A DNA stretch of 64,000 nt from Saccopteryx bilineata (GCF_036850765.1 NC_089493.1:194450706-194514705); one strand, 5' to 3'. Counted from the first letter of the stretch, positions 1-12,679 are shown. Numbers and translations: made by a program. The notes: a model not told the origin generated them from the letters alone.

Positions 1-1309
1 TGCCTGGGGCTTCCAGTCCCATCTGGCTTACAAGCTGTGTGTATCTGCTCCTCCTCCTCAGAGCTGCCTCTTCACTAGGACAGCACGTGGGGTGTTGTAT
101 TGTCGTCCGCTGTGGGCATCTCTGCCCCACTCCCTTCTGAGCGCTGCCTATCAGAGGCCCCAGAGGGAAAGGATCCACCTGAGCATGTGATTGGTCCAGG
201 TGTTCTCTCTCTATGGAGTAAGAGGGGAAAGAGGAACCCCGAAACTTCGTATACATCGCTGTTTGCCTAGGAGCATGTCCGGGGTGTCACAGGCCCTCCA
301 TGCACGGCTGCCGTCAATAATTGAGCGAGAAACACCTACCACCTCAGGCTGTTGTGCAGCTGCAAGGGCTGACCCCTGTACAACCCCAGAAGACCGCTTG
401 GCCCACGGCAGGTGTTTCTGAGAAGTGTGGAGCTGTGTGCTGGGCTGTAACTGGGAAGGACATTTCCCGGGGGTCCAGGAGTTGGGAGTTCCGTTAACTT
501 GCTGCCTAGTGTTGAGAAAGTCCCATCCCCTTCCTGCTCCTGTTTCCCTGTTTGTAAATCGAGGGCCCTGGGCTAGAAGACGAGAAAGGTGGCTTCTCAT
601 GCATGTTTCCTCTCCTCCCCTCACTCCACTCCTCCCCTCACACATGCACACACATGCACACACGCACGCACACGCACGCACACGCCTGCCCATCAATCTC
701 CAGGATCACAGGCTGCTGCCTCTCCACACGCTCGCTCTCTCTCTCTCTCATTTCCTTGAGCAGAAGCTGCAGAGCTGATTAGCCTCTGGTGTCTGTGGTC
801 CTCACACACGCCTGCCTGCTTTGGGGAGACAGCAGTAATGCCCCTCATACTCGTTTTATCAAAGAGCGAGGTCTGTTCCACGGGCCGTGATGCACTGGTC
901 CTAGCCTCGCCGGAAACAAGGAGTCCTTCCCAGCTCCCTCGCTCCGTGGGGGCAGGGGCTCGGCCAGCCGCCTCGGCACCCGAGTGGAAAGAACATCTAT
1001 GTTTGCAGCTGGAGGTGACCCCTCGAAGGCCGCCCTGCAAGGGGACAGGGGAAGGGGTCTTCCATTCCAAAAGGAGCAGTGAGGCTAAAGAAGAAAAATT
1101 CCTCCAAGACCAGGGTCATTTCCAACCCCATGACTCTAGACATTAACATTTACAGAATTGAAGATTCCAAAGTTGTGAGTGAATGTGTGTGTACACGAGT
1201 CTAAGCTGCTATCGATCCTAAAATAGTTCTACGGTGCTGTGATTCAGTTTCTTTGGTTGTTGTTTTTTTTCTGAAAGACACAGGCCCCAAACATCTGATC
1301 CTCAGGTTC

Positions 1310-1492
1310 TGTTGACCCGAGGCAAGGGTTTTCAGCGAGTGGGTATATCCGAAGTCCCTGGGGCCTGGGAACCAGTGCCAACTCCTGGGCTCCATCTCAG
1401 AGACTCTGACTTGGGTCACACGGGATGAGACCCAAGAATCTGGTTTGTCTAACAAGTGCCCCGCTGCAGTGGTGAGTAGGAGTGGGCCGCTC
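1310..1492. mobile_element. MER5A-like non-autonomous hAT remnant
   Basis: The core reads 'cagagactctgacttggg', followed by 'gaatctggtttgtctaaca' and 'agtgccccgctgcagtggt'. This follows the layout I recall for MER5-type elements (an 'agagattctgatt' core, then an 'aacaagttcccaggtgat' tail). It is ancient and diverged, and the ends are not defined. The assignment is by recollection of the family. Confidence 0.45.
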
Positions 1493-2276
1493 GTAGACAC
1501 AGAGTGGCTAAGAAGCCTGTCTGTAGATTCTGTGATTTAAGTATGATTACAGAATGGACTTTTGTTTATGACTCTATGTTCTGGAACTCTGTTCATGTTT
1601 CTATGTGCCTGAGAGAGGACTCTAGGTTATACAGACTCTTCCTGAGCAGGGATTTCACAAGGGGAGAGGAGAAGGGACCAAGTGCCGTCAGGATGGAGGG
1701 GCATTCTGGAAGGGGAGCCCCCTGAGGGCACAGAGCTGACTCGGATGCTGCATCCATTATGCCTGAGCATCCAGACTCAGACGCGGAGGCCAGGAGGGGC
1801 GCACCGGCTGGTTCTAGAGTCACGGGAGCACCCGGGCTCATGAGGAAGACTTCATGATGGACAGGGAGGTCCGATCACGTCCCAGAGAGTTGGAAGGGCT
1901 GAGGCTAGAAGAGGGGAGACAAGTCACTGCACAGAGCTCAGAAAAGAGCCAGAGGCAAGGGCGGGAGAACATGCCGTCACAACACCCTGTGGTGCCAGGT
2001 GGTGGGGGAAATGCAGACGGGTGGGCCAGACTGGAAACTGCCCGGTTCCAGGAAAGCTGCAGACAAGAGGGACATCCCGGGGTTCTGGTTCTGCGTGTGG
2101 GCGGGCAGAGGACTGCTTCGCTATGCTAATGAGTGCCTGGATCTGGGAGGGTGGGGACAGGATGAAGGGTGGCAGAAGACCTCAGAGAATCTGGCAGGCC
2201 TGATGCTGGGCTGGGGACTGGGGACGGGTTCTGAGTGGGGGCAGGGTTCTGGGATTGAGAGGCCCCTCAGGGAGTT

Positions 2277-2278
<2 letters not shown>

Positions 2279-2311
<33 letters not shown>
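2279..2311. repeat. (CA)n microsatellite
   Basis: An uninterrupted CA run of about 16 units that is directly visible. A second, shorter CA run lies at 3069-3092, and a CA/CG-alternating run lies at about 645-690. Confidence 0.97.
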
Positions 2312-2313
<2 letters not shown>

Positions 2314-3068
2314 TGCACCACCTACATGAGTCAGGGTTCAGATGGACATCTGGGACCCTCTTTCTGAGAAACCAAAGTAGACAGTGGAGAATTCAAGATT
2401 TCTCTAGCCTGCCAGGTGGGGCAGGGGCTGGCATCTTGGGTCCCCATAGGCCTGGCTGGTGGGAGGAGAATGGAAAAGGAGGGGTCAGTCACTCTCACTG
2501 ACACACTTAACCTGCCTGCCTAACAGGTAATGACACTCTCGTGGCTGCACGTGTACAACCCTTCTGCCCCACATAATAGCAGTGACACATGTGCCAGTCC
2601 AGCCTATTGTCACACACATCTGCACACTTACACCCAGTGGTGGCACCAGTTCATATTAATGGTAACATCCTACCACCTGTGTCACCTCTCGTGGGCAGCT
2701 CCAGCTAGACAGACGCCATGCCACAGAAAGGACAGCATCCCCAGAGCCTCTGCCTCCGACACAGCTTGTGAAAGCGCCACCCGCTGTGGTCGCACACTGC
2801 ACAACCAGCACACCGTACACGACACCCCGGCTGTACACCGGCACCATCACACAGTGCTAGGCATATGCCACTGGAACAGCAGCCCGCTTTGCCGCACACT
2901 GCCACACACAGACGACACGCTCACGCCAGAGTCACCCCACATCAGGGGAGGACACACCACCACCACACACTCAAGAGTCGCATGGCGGCACACCCGCACC
3001 GACCCTCCTAGCACCACTGCCCTCCACGTGGGTGCTGCCCACTTCCTGCACAGCCACACCCTGATGGG

Positions 3069-3092
3069 CACACACACACACACACACACACA
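3069..3092. repeat. (CA)n microsatellite
   Basis: An uninterrupted CA run of about 12 units. It sits in a wider CA/CC-rich stretch (2540-3100) whose composition leaves long spurious open frames on both strands. Confidence 0.95.
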
Positions 3093-4139
3093 AACGCACA
3101 TTGCACGCCAATGGGTTTGCCTTCACGCTGTGTCATTTCATGTCGAAGGAGAATGACCAGGACCCTGACCTCACACCTTAACAGGGATGGCACCCTGGCC
3201 ATTATCAGTGACAAGAGGAAAGCCATGCATCAGATGAGCCAAGTGGTCTAGAGCCGTTCCCTGTGTACTGCCATGCTTCTGCCTGGGGCACATGGCCACC
3301 CCTTCCAACCACGAGCAGCTCTGCCCTTCCAGGTGCCAGCTAGAAGAGCAGGATGCGGAGCTGGCATCTGGAGCTCTCCGATGCCTCCCTGCACCCACCC
3401 AGCAGGCCCCAGATCAGGGCTGGCAGTTGGCGCTCCCCAGACGCCTGCCCACCTCCCGCTCTGCACCCGGAGCGCCCTTTGGGCTGAGGCAGTTGCAGGG
3501 AAGAAATCGGCTGACCTTTGGACGACAGCCATTCTCGCTGATACCCACATTTATGCTCTGTGACAGCTGTCGTTCGTCACATACTGTTCCTCGATCCCCA
3601 CACAAAGTACTGACATTAGCTCTCTTGATTGGCTTCCTAGTGAACATTCAAGGCATGCACGTATCATTTTAAAAATCTGTTCAGATCTGGCCCCCTGCCC
3701 CAGCTGGCGGAGCTCCTAAACAGCAGTGGAGATTCAGCACAGACCAGGGGAAGGAACCCTAAGCAGAGCCAGACCCACGTTCTACCAGGTGACTCTCAGA
3801 ACCTGTCCAGAGAGAGCAGGCTCTGCAGAGACCCGAGGCTGGGGGGCGGGGGTGAGGGTGGGGAGGCGAATGCAGCCGGCTGGATTAGAGACGCCTGAGA
3901 TGGAAGGCCGTGCCGACCACCCACATGACACGAGGACCCCGAACTGGGTGTGAATTCTTTTTTTTTTTTTTTTAAGTGAGAAAACTAGATAGGAAAGACT
4001 GTAAATGTCAATGTAAAAAAATATCTGCAGAGCAAAAGTTACATTTCCATAGGCTGTGGAATGTGCAGAAGAGAAGGAGCCCAGGGTGGTGGACGGACCA
4101 CGGAGCTCGGTGTCGGGCCGGCCCGGGCTGGCGTCCTGG

Positions 4140-4290
4140 CTCTGCCCAAGACTCGCGGTAGGTCCCTGGGCCTTGTCTTCCCCGTCTCGAAAACAGGGGT
4201 TTACATGAACTAAAGGAGAGATGTCATTCATGCAAAGCCCCACAGTGAGCGCCTGAGGCATACTGGGAGCCCGACAGTCGCTATTGCTAT
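4140..4290 (+). mobile_element. MIR-like SINE fragment
   Basis: The arrangement 'cctgggccttgtcttccccgtctcgaaaacagggg' followed by 'gtgagcgcctgaggcat' resembles the core and 3' half of MIR (the 'cctcagtttcctcatctgtaaaatggg' core). It is diverged and its ends are undefined. Confidence 0.45.
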
Positions 4291-6539
4291 GATTAGTAGG
4301 ATTTCAATCATTAGGAAACACTTTTAATGTGTAGTGACTTTTCTGCAGTGAAAACAAGAGTATCTGTTCGTGTCCAGACTGGTAACACTGAACAAGGAGC
4401 AAGCATTCATCTCTCCACCATCTTCTCTTGACAGGAAGCACCAATAGCTCAAGTGTCAGGATTTACCCTAAGCATTCAACAGGGTGAAGTCACCAAAACT
4501 TGACTGAGCTGTCCTTTTATGCACCAGTAAGACTTTCTGCAGTAGACATGACTCATGTCAGCTCATGCAGTCTTAATAGACTCATAGGAGCTTGGGTTCA
4601 AAGGGGGATTTAGCTGCCACCTGTCACCCTTACTGCCATCTTCCAGGACTGGGGAGCTCACCACTTCACGTAAGGCACTCCGTACTGTGGCCGGACAGCT
4701 CATTGGTGTTACGTTCTTCCTCTTAGAGCGTCTGTCTGCTCCCTTGACCTTTCCCCCACTGCCCTAATTCTGTCTTCAGAGCCGTAGAAACAATAGTATT
4801 CCTCTTTCTTTTCGATGGTCATTCATTCATCCAAGGAGCATCTATCTCCTCAGCACCTGCTCTGCCGGGCAGCGTGTGAAGTGCTGGAATGACAGCTGAG
4901 CACGACTTGCCAGCCCTTCAGGGCCAACTCCCCTTCTGGCAGTCTCTCCTCCAGGAGGGTGGGCCTCAGATCTTTCAACCTGCCCTCATCTGACCTGTCC
5001 GGATGCCCACCACCAAACCACCACCTTCTCTTCTAAACATACTCTCGCTTACCAAATTCCACCTCAAACTGTGGTGCCCAGAACTGAGCTCAGTATTTTT
5101 CTGAAGGTTAAGTTGGGTTTTTGGGCCAGATTGGTCAACATCCACATCAAAGGCAACACCCGTTGCGGAGAAACCCCAAATGTAACCACAATGCGACCAG
5201 CTGTAAGAACCGTAAGAACCGTGAGAATGGAGAGAAAGGAGGGAGGAAGAGGAGGAGGACCGTGAGTCCCGAAACGGCAGGCCGTCAGATCTCCTTGCCC
5301 AGAACTCCCCTCAGGCATCAGTGCCGAGTCTAAGTCATCCTAATCAAAGAGCCTCCCTCTGCCCTGCTCCATTAGTGTCTGCCACAGGAAGCGGAAGGAA
5401 AATCCAGAATGGCCCAGTCTAGTGCTAAGCAGGGAATTCGGACATAAAGGAAGGACCTTCCCTACGCCGAGCCCCCTAGCCTGTAGAGGGAGAACAGAGA
5501 TGAGCTTCAGAAGGTGACCCTCCAGGTACCGGAGCAAGATCCACCCTGGCCTCTGACTTGTGGGGAAAGGGCTCTCCACCCTGAGGCCTCTGCTGTGAAC
5601 ATGTGCAAAGGAGTAGTCCCCCTTATTGAAACAAAATCCCGCCTCCTGCCTCTCCCAGACCCAGTCCTGGCTGCTCCTGCCACACCCTTGCTGGAAGGAT
5701 GCCATCCCCTTCCAGGAGCAGAAGTCACCTCCACTCTGACACAACCCTGGTTGATGTGTAAACTCCTGCAAATCTTTTCAAGGCCTGATACAGGGCCCCT
5801 CCTCTCTTAAGCCATTTTCCTACACATTGGGCTGGATTAAAGGAAGCATGTTGGAGCCAAAAGATGGCAGGCAGAATGGAAAGACTCATTACAAGACAGC
5901 AATGAAACAAACACACAGAAATAAAAGTGTGTGAGGATGAGGAAAGGCTAGGGGCGGCGGCACATGCGGCCCTGCCCCCTGGGGTCCCCTCTTCTTCCCT
6001 GGGCCTTGGAGAGGAAGAAGTGACCTTCTAGAATAGAGTTACCGCAGGATTCCTTAGTCTGCCCAGGATAGCTGATCTAGAAGGGACGGCCTGGCCTCAG
6101 TCCGCTGCTACGTGGCAGCAGTCTGCAACCTCTGGGGCCATGTGGAGGGCTCCCTGCCCCCTGTGGGGCCTTACCCACAGCATGCATCAGTACTTCCTGA
6201 ATGCTCCTGAGGCGGGACACTGTGCTGAGGCCACCAAGATGGTCTGGTGGCAGTCCTGTCCTGTAGGAGCTCCCAGGAAGAGGCATGCGAGCAGAGGGAC
6301 AGCCCTGAAGCAGGCGTGCGTGCGTCTCGGGGTGGTGGGAACCCTGGGGAGAGTGCTCCCACCTCCACCTGGAGGAGTCAAGGAGGACCTTCCTGCGCGG
6401 TGACCTTCCCGTCCTGCCTTAGAGAACCGGTCCTCCATCCCCTCGGGCACTGAAACAGCGAGCCTGTGCCCCTAGCAGCTCTGGCCGAGACAGGTGGCAG
6501 CAGGGAGGGCTGGCAGGGTGAGCAGGACAGGCAAAGGTG

Positions 6540-6893
6540 AAGAAGGAAGGGATGTTCAGGGAGAGAAGAGGGGGGGAAGCAGGGAGAAAGGGAGAGGGAG
6601 GAGGAAGAGAGGGGAGAGAGGAAGAGAGGGAGGGACAGAGGAAGAGCGGAGAGAGAGGGAGAGAGAGAGAGATTTGAATTTCCCATCTGGAAGGGGAGCA
6701 GCAGCACGTCAGGGCCTGGCTGAGGGGTGTGATTGGAGGGCGCCTCCGGCGGCAGCAGCGGCCCCAGCTCGCCGGGCGGAGTTGCACGCGGCGGCGGCAG
6801 CGGCGGTGGGAGCTGGAAGAGCAGGAGGAACCGCCTCGCTGAGTCTGGCCGGCCGGAGCCCTGCAGAGGCTCAGACGGTTGCAGGGACCGCAG
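6540..6893 (+). promoter_or_regulatory. CPLX2: GC-rich putative CPLX2 promoter block
   Basis: A purine tract of GGGAGA/GGAAGA type (6540-6680) runs into a GC-rich block with an inverted CCAAT box (GATTGG, about 6731-6736), CGG/CAG triplet runs ('ggcggcggcagcggcggtggg', about 6789-6809) and GC boxes such as GGGCGGAG. The CpG-rich character continues to about 7400. There is no TATA box, which fits a broad CpG-island promoter of a neuronal gene. It lies 7.4 kb upstream of the first coding exon on the same strand. The promoter call is inference from composition and position. Confidence 0.5.
6740..6893 (+). other. CPLX2: Putative 5' UTR first exon of CPLX2
   Basis: A GC-rich segment ends at 'gggaccgcag' followed by 'gtcggt', a reasonable 5' splice site at 6894. 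It contains no usable ATG-initiated frame of its own. It could pair with the acceptor at 14301-14304 (cttttgcag) that precedes the start-codon exon. The transcription start is not visible and 6740 is an approximate left edge. Transcript data would settle it. Other untranslated exons may exist upstream or within the 7.4-kb intron. Confidence 0.4.
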
Positions 6894-8758
6894 GTCGGTG
6901 CTGGCCGCGGGCCGGGAGGGCGGAGCCGGCTGTGGGCAACAGGGTCCCGGCTCTCCTCTCGAGGCTGGAGGGCTGCCCGGGAGGCTGGGGAGTAATGCTT
7001 TCGGGGGGACAGCTCCCCAAGACAGCCGAGGCGCAGGAACAGGGGGCCGCGCGGCAGCAGCAAGCACCCTCCCAGGCGCTCGTTGTGGTGCTGAAAGGAC
7101 AGCTCCCTGCCCGGGGAAGCGAGCAGGCTGGGAGGAAGGGAAGGGGAGCAGACTGGGAAGGGGTGTGGGCCCCGGGACCCCTCCCCCACAGAAGCCCCAA
7201 ACAGCTTGGCTCCTGAGGAGCCAGGACCGCCCGAGGGCAATGGGAGGGTCTGGTCTGAACCCAGAGAATAACTTCGAGCTCCCAAGGGTGGGGGTGGAGG
7301 TAGGGATCTCGATCTAAGCTACTTAACTGGGAGCCCGCCAGGGCCCTCGAGCCCCGGAGGAGGAAGCCGCCCCCGCGAGGTACAGTATGGGCTCCCAGAG
7401 TGAATCAGAGGGCGGTGGGAGGGGAGCAGACAAACCGCAGGTGGCGGGGAGGGAGCCTAAATGCCTTCTCGGGGTGGGGGACCAAGGGGATTATTTGTCC
7501 TCGGAGGAGCCTTGCTTGGGGCAGCCCAGCAAGCTGCCTGTGGTCATCAGGAAGGATCTCTTCTGTGCCCTCGCCGGCCCCACTCTGCCCCCTCCCTCAG
7601 CAAAGTTTGAGACCGGGCTGAGTCCTGGGTTGGAGATATGTGTTGGGGGAGGGGTGCTCTCAGTCGCCAAGCGAGAGCCCAGGCAAAGCGGCTGGCTGTG
7701 CTGGTCGGTGTGGGGGCCGGAGAGAGGGGCGCCAGGATCCCCGTTCCCCCTTCTGCGGGAGGCGGGGTGCAGGGAGCCGCAAAGCCCCCCCCCCAGTGCT
7801 CTTCTGCAGGGGCAGGTACCTACCCCTGTCCCTTCTCCCCTGCCCCTGCCCCTCCCCCAGTGCTGCTCCCCTCCAGGGGTGTGGGATGGGACGGGGTGGG
7901 TAGGGTAGAGTGGGGGTAGATGAACAACCTCTGTTAGGGGAGGGTGGCAAAAAAGCAAATGAGTGTTGAATTGAGTTGCAGTGAATATAGTCCGGACTTG
8001 AGCCATTTAAAAAATAAGAAGAAGAAAGAAAACAGAAAAACAACCACAAGGACAAACACTGCAGGTGCCTGAGCCTGCTTGTCAGATGGCAGGGACCCAG
8101 TTCTGAAACCGGCCAGAGGCTCAGACGGCAGAGCCTCGGGAGGTGCCCCGGCTGCCTTCGGTCTGGGACAGGCTGGGAGGGAGTCAAGGAGAAGAAGCTG
8201 AAGAGGCACCTTATCCGGGGAGCGCTGAAGGCAAGGAAACCTAATGCTGCAGCACCCCTTTATCCCATCCTCCGCCTCCCCTCCCCCAACCCAGCACCCC
8301 CAGCACACCCCCCCTCCACCAGCCACCACCACCTTTCCTGCTCCGGGATAAACCCAAGCTTCGGGCAGAACCGCTGAGGAGCGCCTCCTGGCGGTCTAGA
8401 TAAAATCCTCCACTGCACGCAACCTGCTGGACCTCGGCACTCCTACAGGCATATGGCAAAATCCCTCCACACACGCCCGCACACACGCCCGCACACACGC
8501 CCACGCAGGTGCACGTGATGCCTAAGTGCAGAGGCAGCACGCAGATCATACCTCAAACGCGTACATTCTCACACGTTCATAGAACATTCAAGTCAGCAAG
8601 TACATCCCAAGGCTGGCTCCACCAGGAACCAAGAGAAACTGCGGACTCTGGGACAGAAAACAATGCACAGGACACAGGGAGGAGCCCAGGGGGACGGGGA
8701 AGAGAAAGACACAGAGCTGGACAGAGCACAAGCTGGAGGCAGTCACGGCTCCCTAGAA

Positions 8759-8931
8759 CAGGGATCTCCAAGCTTTTTACACAGGGGGCCAGTTCACTGT
8801 CCCTCAGACCATTGGAGGGCTGCCAAATACAGTGGTCCTCTCACTGACCACCAATGAAAGAGGTGCCCCTTCCAGAAGTGCAGTGGGGGCTGGATAAATG
8901 GCCTCAGGGGGCCATAGTTTGGGGACACCTG
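8759..8931 (-). mobile_element. Non-autonomous hAT element, 173 bp, with perfect 8-bp TSD
   Basis: It starts 'cagggatctccaagcttttt' and ends 'ggggacacctg', with imperfect terminal inverted repeats of CAGGGGTCCCCAAA type. It is flanked by the identical 8-mer ccctagaa at 8751-8758 and 8932-8939, and an 8-bp duplication is the hAT signature. The body matches, in reverse, the longer element that begins at 63497 (shared 'ccaatgaaagaggtgcccct' block), so this is an internally deleted copy of that family. Confidence 0.9.
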
Positions 8932-9069
8932 CCCTAGAAAGTGCCAAGGGTAGCAAGCGAGGAAGATCCCAACACGTCCCATTGAGGAGATCCGGCACAT
9001 TTCATGGAGGGAATAATGTTTGAGAGGGATATTTGAAAATTAATACTGCTGCTGTTGATGACAAAGATG

Positions 9070-9250
9070 ATGACGATGATGATGGTGATGATAGCCAATA
9101 TGTACTGGGCACCTACTATGTGCCAAATACCGGCTGAGCATTTAATTAATGTCCACCACATGCCTAGGGCATACGTGTTATTGTCTCCATGTTACAGAAA
9201 AGCCACTTGCTCAAGGTCACTTATAAATAGTGGAACCAGGATTTGAACTG
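9070..9250 (+). mobile_element. MIR SINE fragment
   Basis: 'tactgggcacctactatgtgccaaatacc', then 'tgtctccatgttacagaaaa', then 'ctcaaggtcacttataaata', then 'ggatttgaactggc' follows the MIR core and tail order. It is ancient and diverged. Confidence 0.75.
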
Positions 9251-10226
9251 GCAGAGATGAGGTTAACGGGTCCTTTCCAAGGCTGCGGAAACAGCACAAA
9301 CCAAGGCCCCGGGGCCTGGAGGTAATACTATGTGTTGGAGCACACCTGAGGCGGAGCCACAGGCAAGGAGTTGGAAATGAAGGGCAAGGCAGGCAGGTGC
9401 TGGACTGTGCAGGATTGAAGGTCAGCACAAGGACTCTGACCGGTTTAACAAGGTCATGTGGAGCCGTGGCAGGCTGGGTTTGTAGGAGATTTGCCCTCTG
9501 GGAAGAGTAGCCGGAGACCATGTGGAGGCCAGATGAGAGCTGAGGGAGAGACAGAGTCTAAGTTTATGCACAAATCCAGAACCGCGAGGCCCCAACCAAG
9601 GCATTAGCGGCCGTGGGAGAGGGGGTGTGTGAACACTGACCGCTCTGTGAAGCTCCAGTTCCCGGACTGCTCCCTCAGCGCCCCATCCCGACTGTCACTC
9701 ACCGAGTCCCTGTGTGGTCTCTGCCCAGCGTCTGCCTCCACAGCCGCCCGAATGCTGTGACAGCAGAGGCTGGGACTCCCTCGTGCCCTGCCTGCCACGG
9801 CCTCAGCACCCAGAACAATGCCCGGCAGAGAGCGGGTGCTCAGAGACTATTTGTGGTGTGAGTGAGTAAGTGAATTCGCTGAGTCTGGCCCTTTCCGCTG
9901 AGACAGGTGGGACCAGGCACACTGGAGGAGAGGACGGTTGGGTGAGGGAGGCAAGGATGAGACTGCTCCTTGGACAAGGTGAACTGAGATTATCCACGCA
10001 ACAATACCCAGCAGAGAGTGAAATGTGTAGGTTTGTGAAGAGAGTGGGTGAAGGGAGAAGGGGGGGAGAGAAGGGGTGAGGGGAAGAGAGATCAATCTGT
10101 GGCTATTAAAAGGAATAAACCAATAACAAGAATAGGTGAGATTCCCAAGAAAGATAGTGGGGGAGGGAGGGGCAGTGGGAAGGGAAGAGGGGGAGTGATT
10201 GCCTAATGAACAGCTACATCTGAAAG

Positions 10227-10505
10227 CAGCAATTTCCAATCAGTATGCTGTGGCACACGGCGTGCTGCAAGAATGCTAAAAACATGCAATACCTGGCTGT
10301 TCAGTCAGGGGCACTGACCTCTTTTCCCTTAGACTGTCGGATAAAGAAAAATTACAACAGCCAACACAATAGATGTCTGATGTGAATGAGTCAAAATTAT
10401 ACCTGCTTTTTGTCAGATCAGCAAAAATTATATTTTTTGGTATGCCTCAGAATTTTAGGGATTAGTTTATGTGTGCCGTGAGATGAAAAAAGTTGAAAAT
10501 GGCTG
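10227..10505 (+). mobile_element. Non-autonomous hAT element, 279 bp
   Basis: It begins 'cagcaatttccaatcagtat' and ends 'gttgaaaatggctg', whose reverse complement is 'cagccattttcaac', so the termini are inverted repeats. The flanking 8-mers tctgaaag (10219-10226) and ttttaaag (10506-10513) match at 6 of 8 positions, which fits an aged hAT duplication. The body shares long blocks with the copy at 21718-22194, including 'aggggcactgacctctt' and the 'atattttttggtatgcc' segment. Confidence 0.85.
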
Positions 10506-11089
10506 TTTTAAAGGAAAGGAGCCAGCAGAGGAGGGAGAGAGGTCCTGTCTGATAAGAAGAGCACAAGAGTGCTGTGTCATGGAATTCCGGAGCTCCAAGA
10601 AGGCAGAAGAAGCCTGGAGTGGGGGGTGGTCATCCTCCACATCTGACGCTGCAGACAGACGCATGGAGGAGGCGGAGGGCTGTGCAGACACTCCCGGTCC
10701 GCCGGGTCTGATGTGCAGGCGCCTCTGGCAAGTGTGACCCGGGCAGTTTGGGGGGCAGTGCAGAGGCAGCAGATCCCTGATCTGAGGGCTGTAGGGCGTG
10801 ACTAGGAGGGGGAAAAGCAGAGACACCAAGTCATTGAGATCCCTGCACCATGAAGTGAGAGGGCAGAGACAGACGAAGGGGAGGGTGGGGTCAGAGCCAG
10901 AGTTGGAGAAGCAGGGGATAAGAGACCCACGGAGGAGAGATTTAAAAGAGGGAGTGACGAATGGATCCAGGAGGAGGTGCAAAGGGAGAAAATCTGAGTG
11001 AAGGCAGATGGCTTGGCTCCCAGGGAAGGAGGGGCCCTCTTCCTCAGGAGCTAGGAGGAGGGGAGGGCACAGGGCTCACACTAGCTGGC

Positions 11090-11295
11090 ATTCATCGCTT
11101 TGAGAACAGTAACAGTCCCCACCGACTGGCCCCCATCCCGTGCCAGACGCAGTCCATAAATTATTCCTAACCTTTCACAGTGGTATTATAATCCTCACTT
11201 TATAGAGGAGACCAACACCAGAAAGGTTAAGTCAATTACTCATCGTCACACAGCCAGAAGGTAGCAGATTGAGGATGCAAGTCAGCCGTGCCTGA
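11090..11295 (+). mobile_element. MIR SINE fragment
   Basis: 'ataatcctcactttatagaggag', then 'aggttaagtcaattactcatcgtcacacagcc', then a 'gaggatgcaagtc' stretch is the MIR core and 3' order. It is diverged. Confidence 0.75.
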
Positions 11296-11804
11296 CCACA
11301 GAGCTCACGGAGTCTTCCCCTGCACCACGGGAAGTGAGGGGAAAGTCACCTGCTGAGCGGATGGCGTAAGAGTGCGCTGGGCCTCGCGATGGCGGTTAGG
11401 GAGGCCTGGACAGGGCGAATAAGACCTTGCTTAAGAGCTAAGAGGACCATGCTGGGAGTGGGCAACAGAACTTTGAGGAGGATCCTAGAAGCTTGGCTCA
11501 GTAGCCCCAGCAGGCCCGGAGTAGGAGGCACCCAGAGCAATATGGACGTAAGCATGGAGAACACTCCACCCTTGAGTAGATACATCGTGTCCTGGGGACA
11601 AATGGTGATCATTAGTGTTTGAGAACAAATGAATGGAAGCAGAGGAGTCTGGAGAGGGGGACGGTTTAGTGACAGAGAGGCGGCATGTTAAGTCTGAGCA
11701 GGGCCCATGGTAGGAGTGTGTACGAGAAATGCAAGTGCACTTCTTGACTTACTTATGGCCTCTTTCCCTATACACACAAACACACGCATGCCACACGCAC
11801 TCCC

Positions 11805-11930
11805 AGAATGCAATCTGCATGAGGAAAGGACTCCGTCTTGTTCACTGCTCTATCCTCTCTGTACCTGACATACTTACTGTCTGGCACATAGCAGGTGCTC
11901 AATTAATACTTGTTGGCTGAGTGAATACAG
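11805..11930 (+). mobile_element. L2-type 3' end fragment
   Basis: 'ggactccgtcttgttcactgc', then 'ctggcacatagcaggtgctcaatt', then 'acttgttggctgagtgaata' is the stereotyped L2 3' tail order. It is ancient. Confidence 0.7.
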
Positions 11931-12679
11931 GAGTCTGGAGCCCCGATAACATGTCTAGGTGTCATTATCAGCAGTCATTAAGACCCCTAGAAAGCATGGT
12001 TTTTCCCTAGGGAAAGGTTTGAGAGGAAAAAGAGGCTGAGGTCAGAGCCCTGAGAACAACCTCCTTGAAGATACAAGAGGAAGAAGAGGAGTCAGCAAAG
12101 GAGAGAAAGAGAAGAGAGGAGAAGAGACAGAAGGGGAATGGGTGGGAAGAGTAGGGGGGGAGGGAGGACTGGGGGGCAGGGAGCAGTAAGAGATGGAGAA
12201 AGGGAAGACACCAGTCACAGAATCAAGAGAAGAGAGGGACTTAAGGATGCAGTGGAGTGGCCAGCAGTTCAAATGCTTCAGAACTGCTCCCACAGCAGTG
12301 CTGGGAAGAGGGCTCAGAAGGATCCTCTGGTCTGGGGCAGACTTGCCAGAGCAGCAGTTTAGGGAGGAGGCTGAAACTAAAGCCCAGGTGTCCTGCCAAC
12401 CAATTTGAAACATCTCAGACTAGAGCCGGGCGTCTTCTACCACCACCTGGCAATTCCTTGAGCGACATGTAAACACAGGAGGAAGAACCCAATGGGTCCT
12501 GAAATCACTCAGTGTTTACATTGTATTCCTCTCGTTCTTGGAAATGCAGTCTCTCTACCACGTTTGAATCCAGGGAAAACCTTGATTGACTGAGCTGAGC
12601 AGACTTCGTACTTGGAATTCCGGGTCGGGGTGGGTTCTGCCCAGCCAAGAAGTGCTGGTCTGTTTGGGGCGTCCTCCTC

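Larger units (their letters stand above)
1..6539. other. Non-coding flank upstream of the putative CPLX2 promoter
   Basis: I found no convincing exon here. The open frames in this stretch are short, show no recognisable domain and overlap simple repeats. It holds CA-type simple repeats, a MER5A-like DNA transposon remnant near 1.3-1.5 kb, a T-run near 3956-3974 and a MIR-like stretch near 4.15-4.3 kb. CPLX2 genes can have further upstream untranslated exons, so this may be intronic for a longer transcript. The sequence does not decide that. Confidence 0.6.

Noticed and set aside
2530..3156. 208-codon + frame rich in His and Thr
   Set aside because: The composition comes from a CA/CC-rich stretch with microsatellites; there is no domain or conserved start.
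6378..7317. Several 190-290-codon frames over the CpG-rich block
   Set aside because: They overlap each other on both strands and are low-complexity Ser/Pro/Gly/Arg strings expected from a CpG island with purine tracts.
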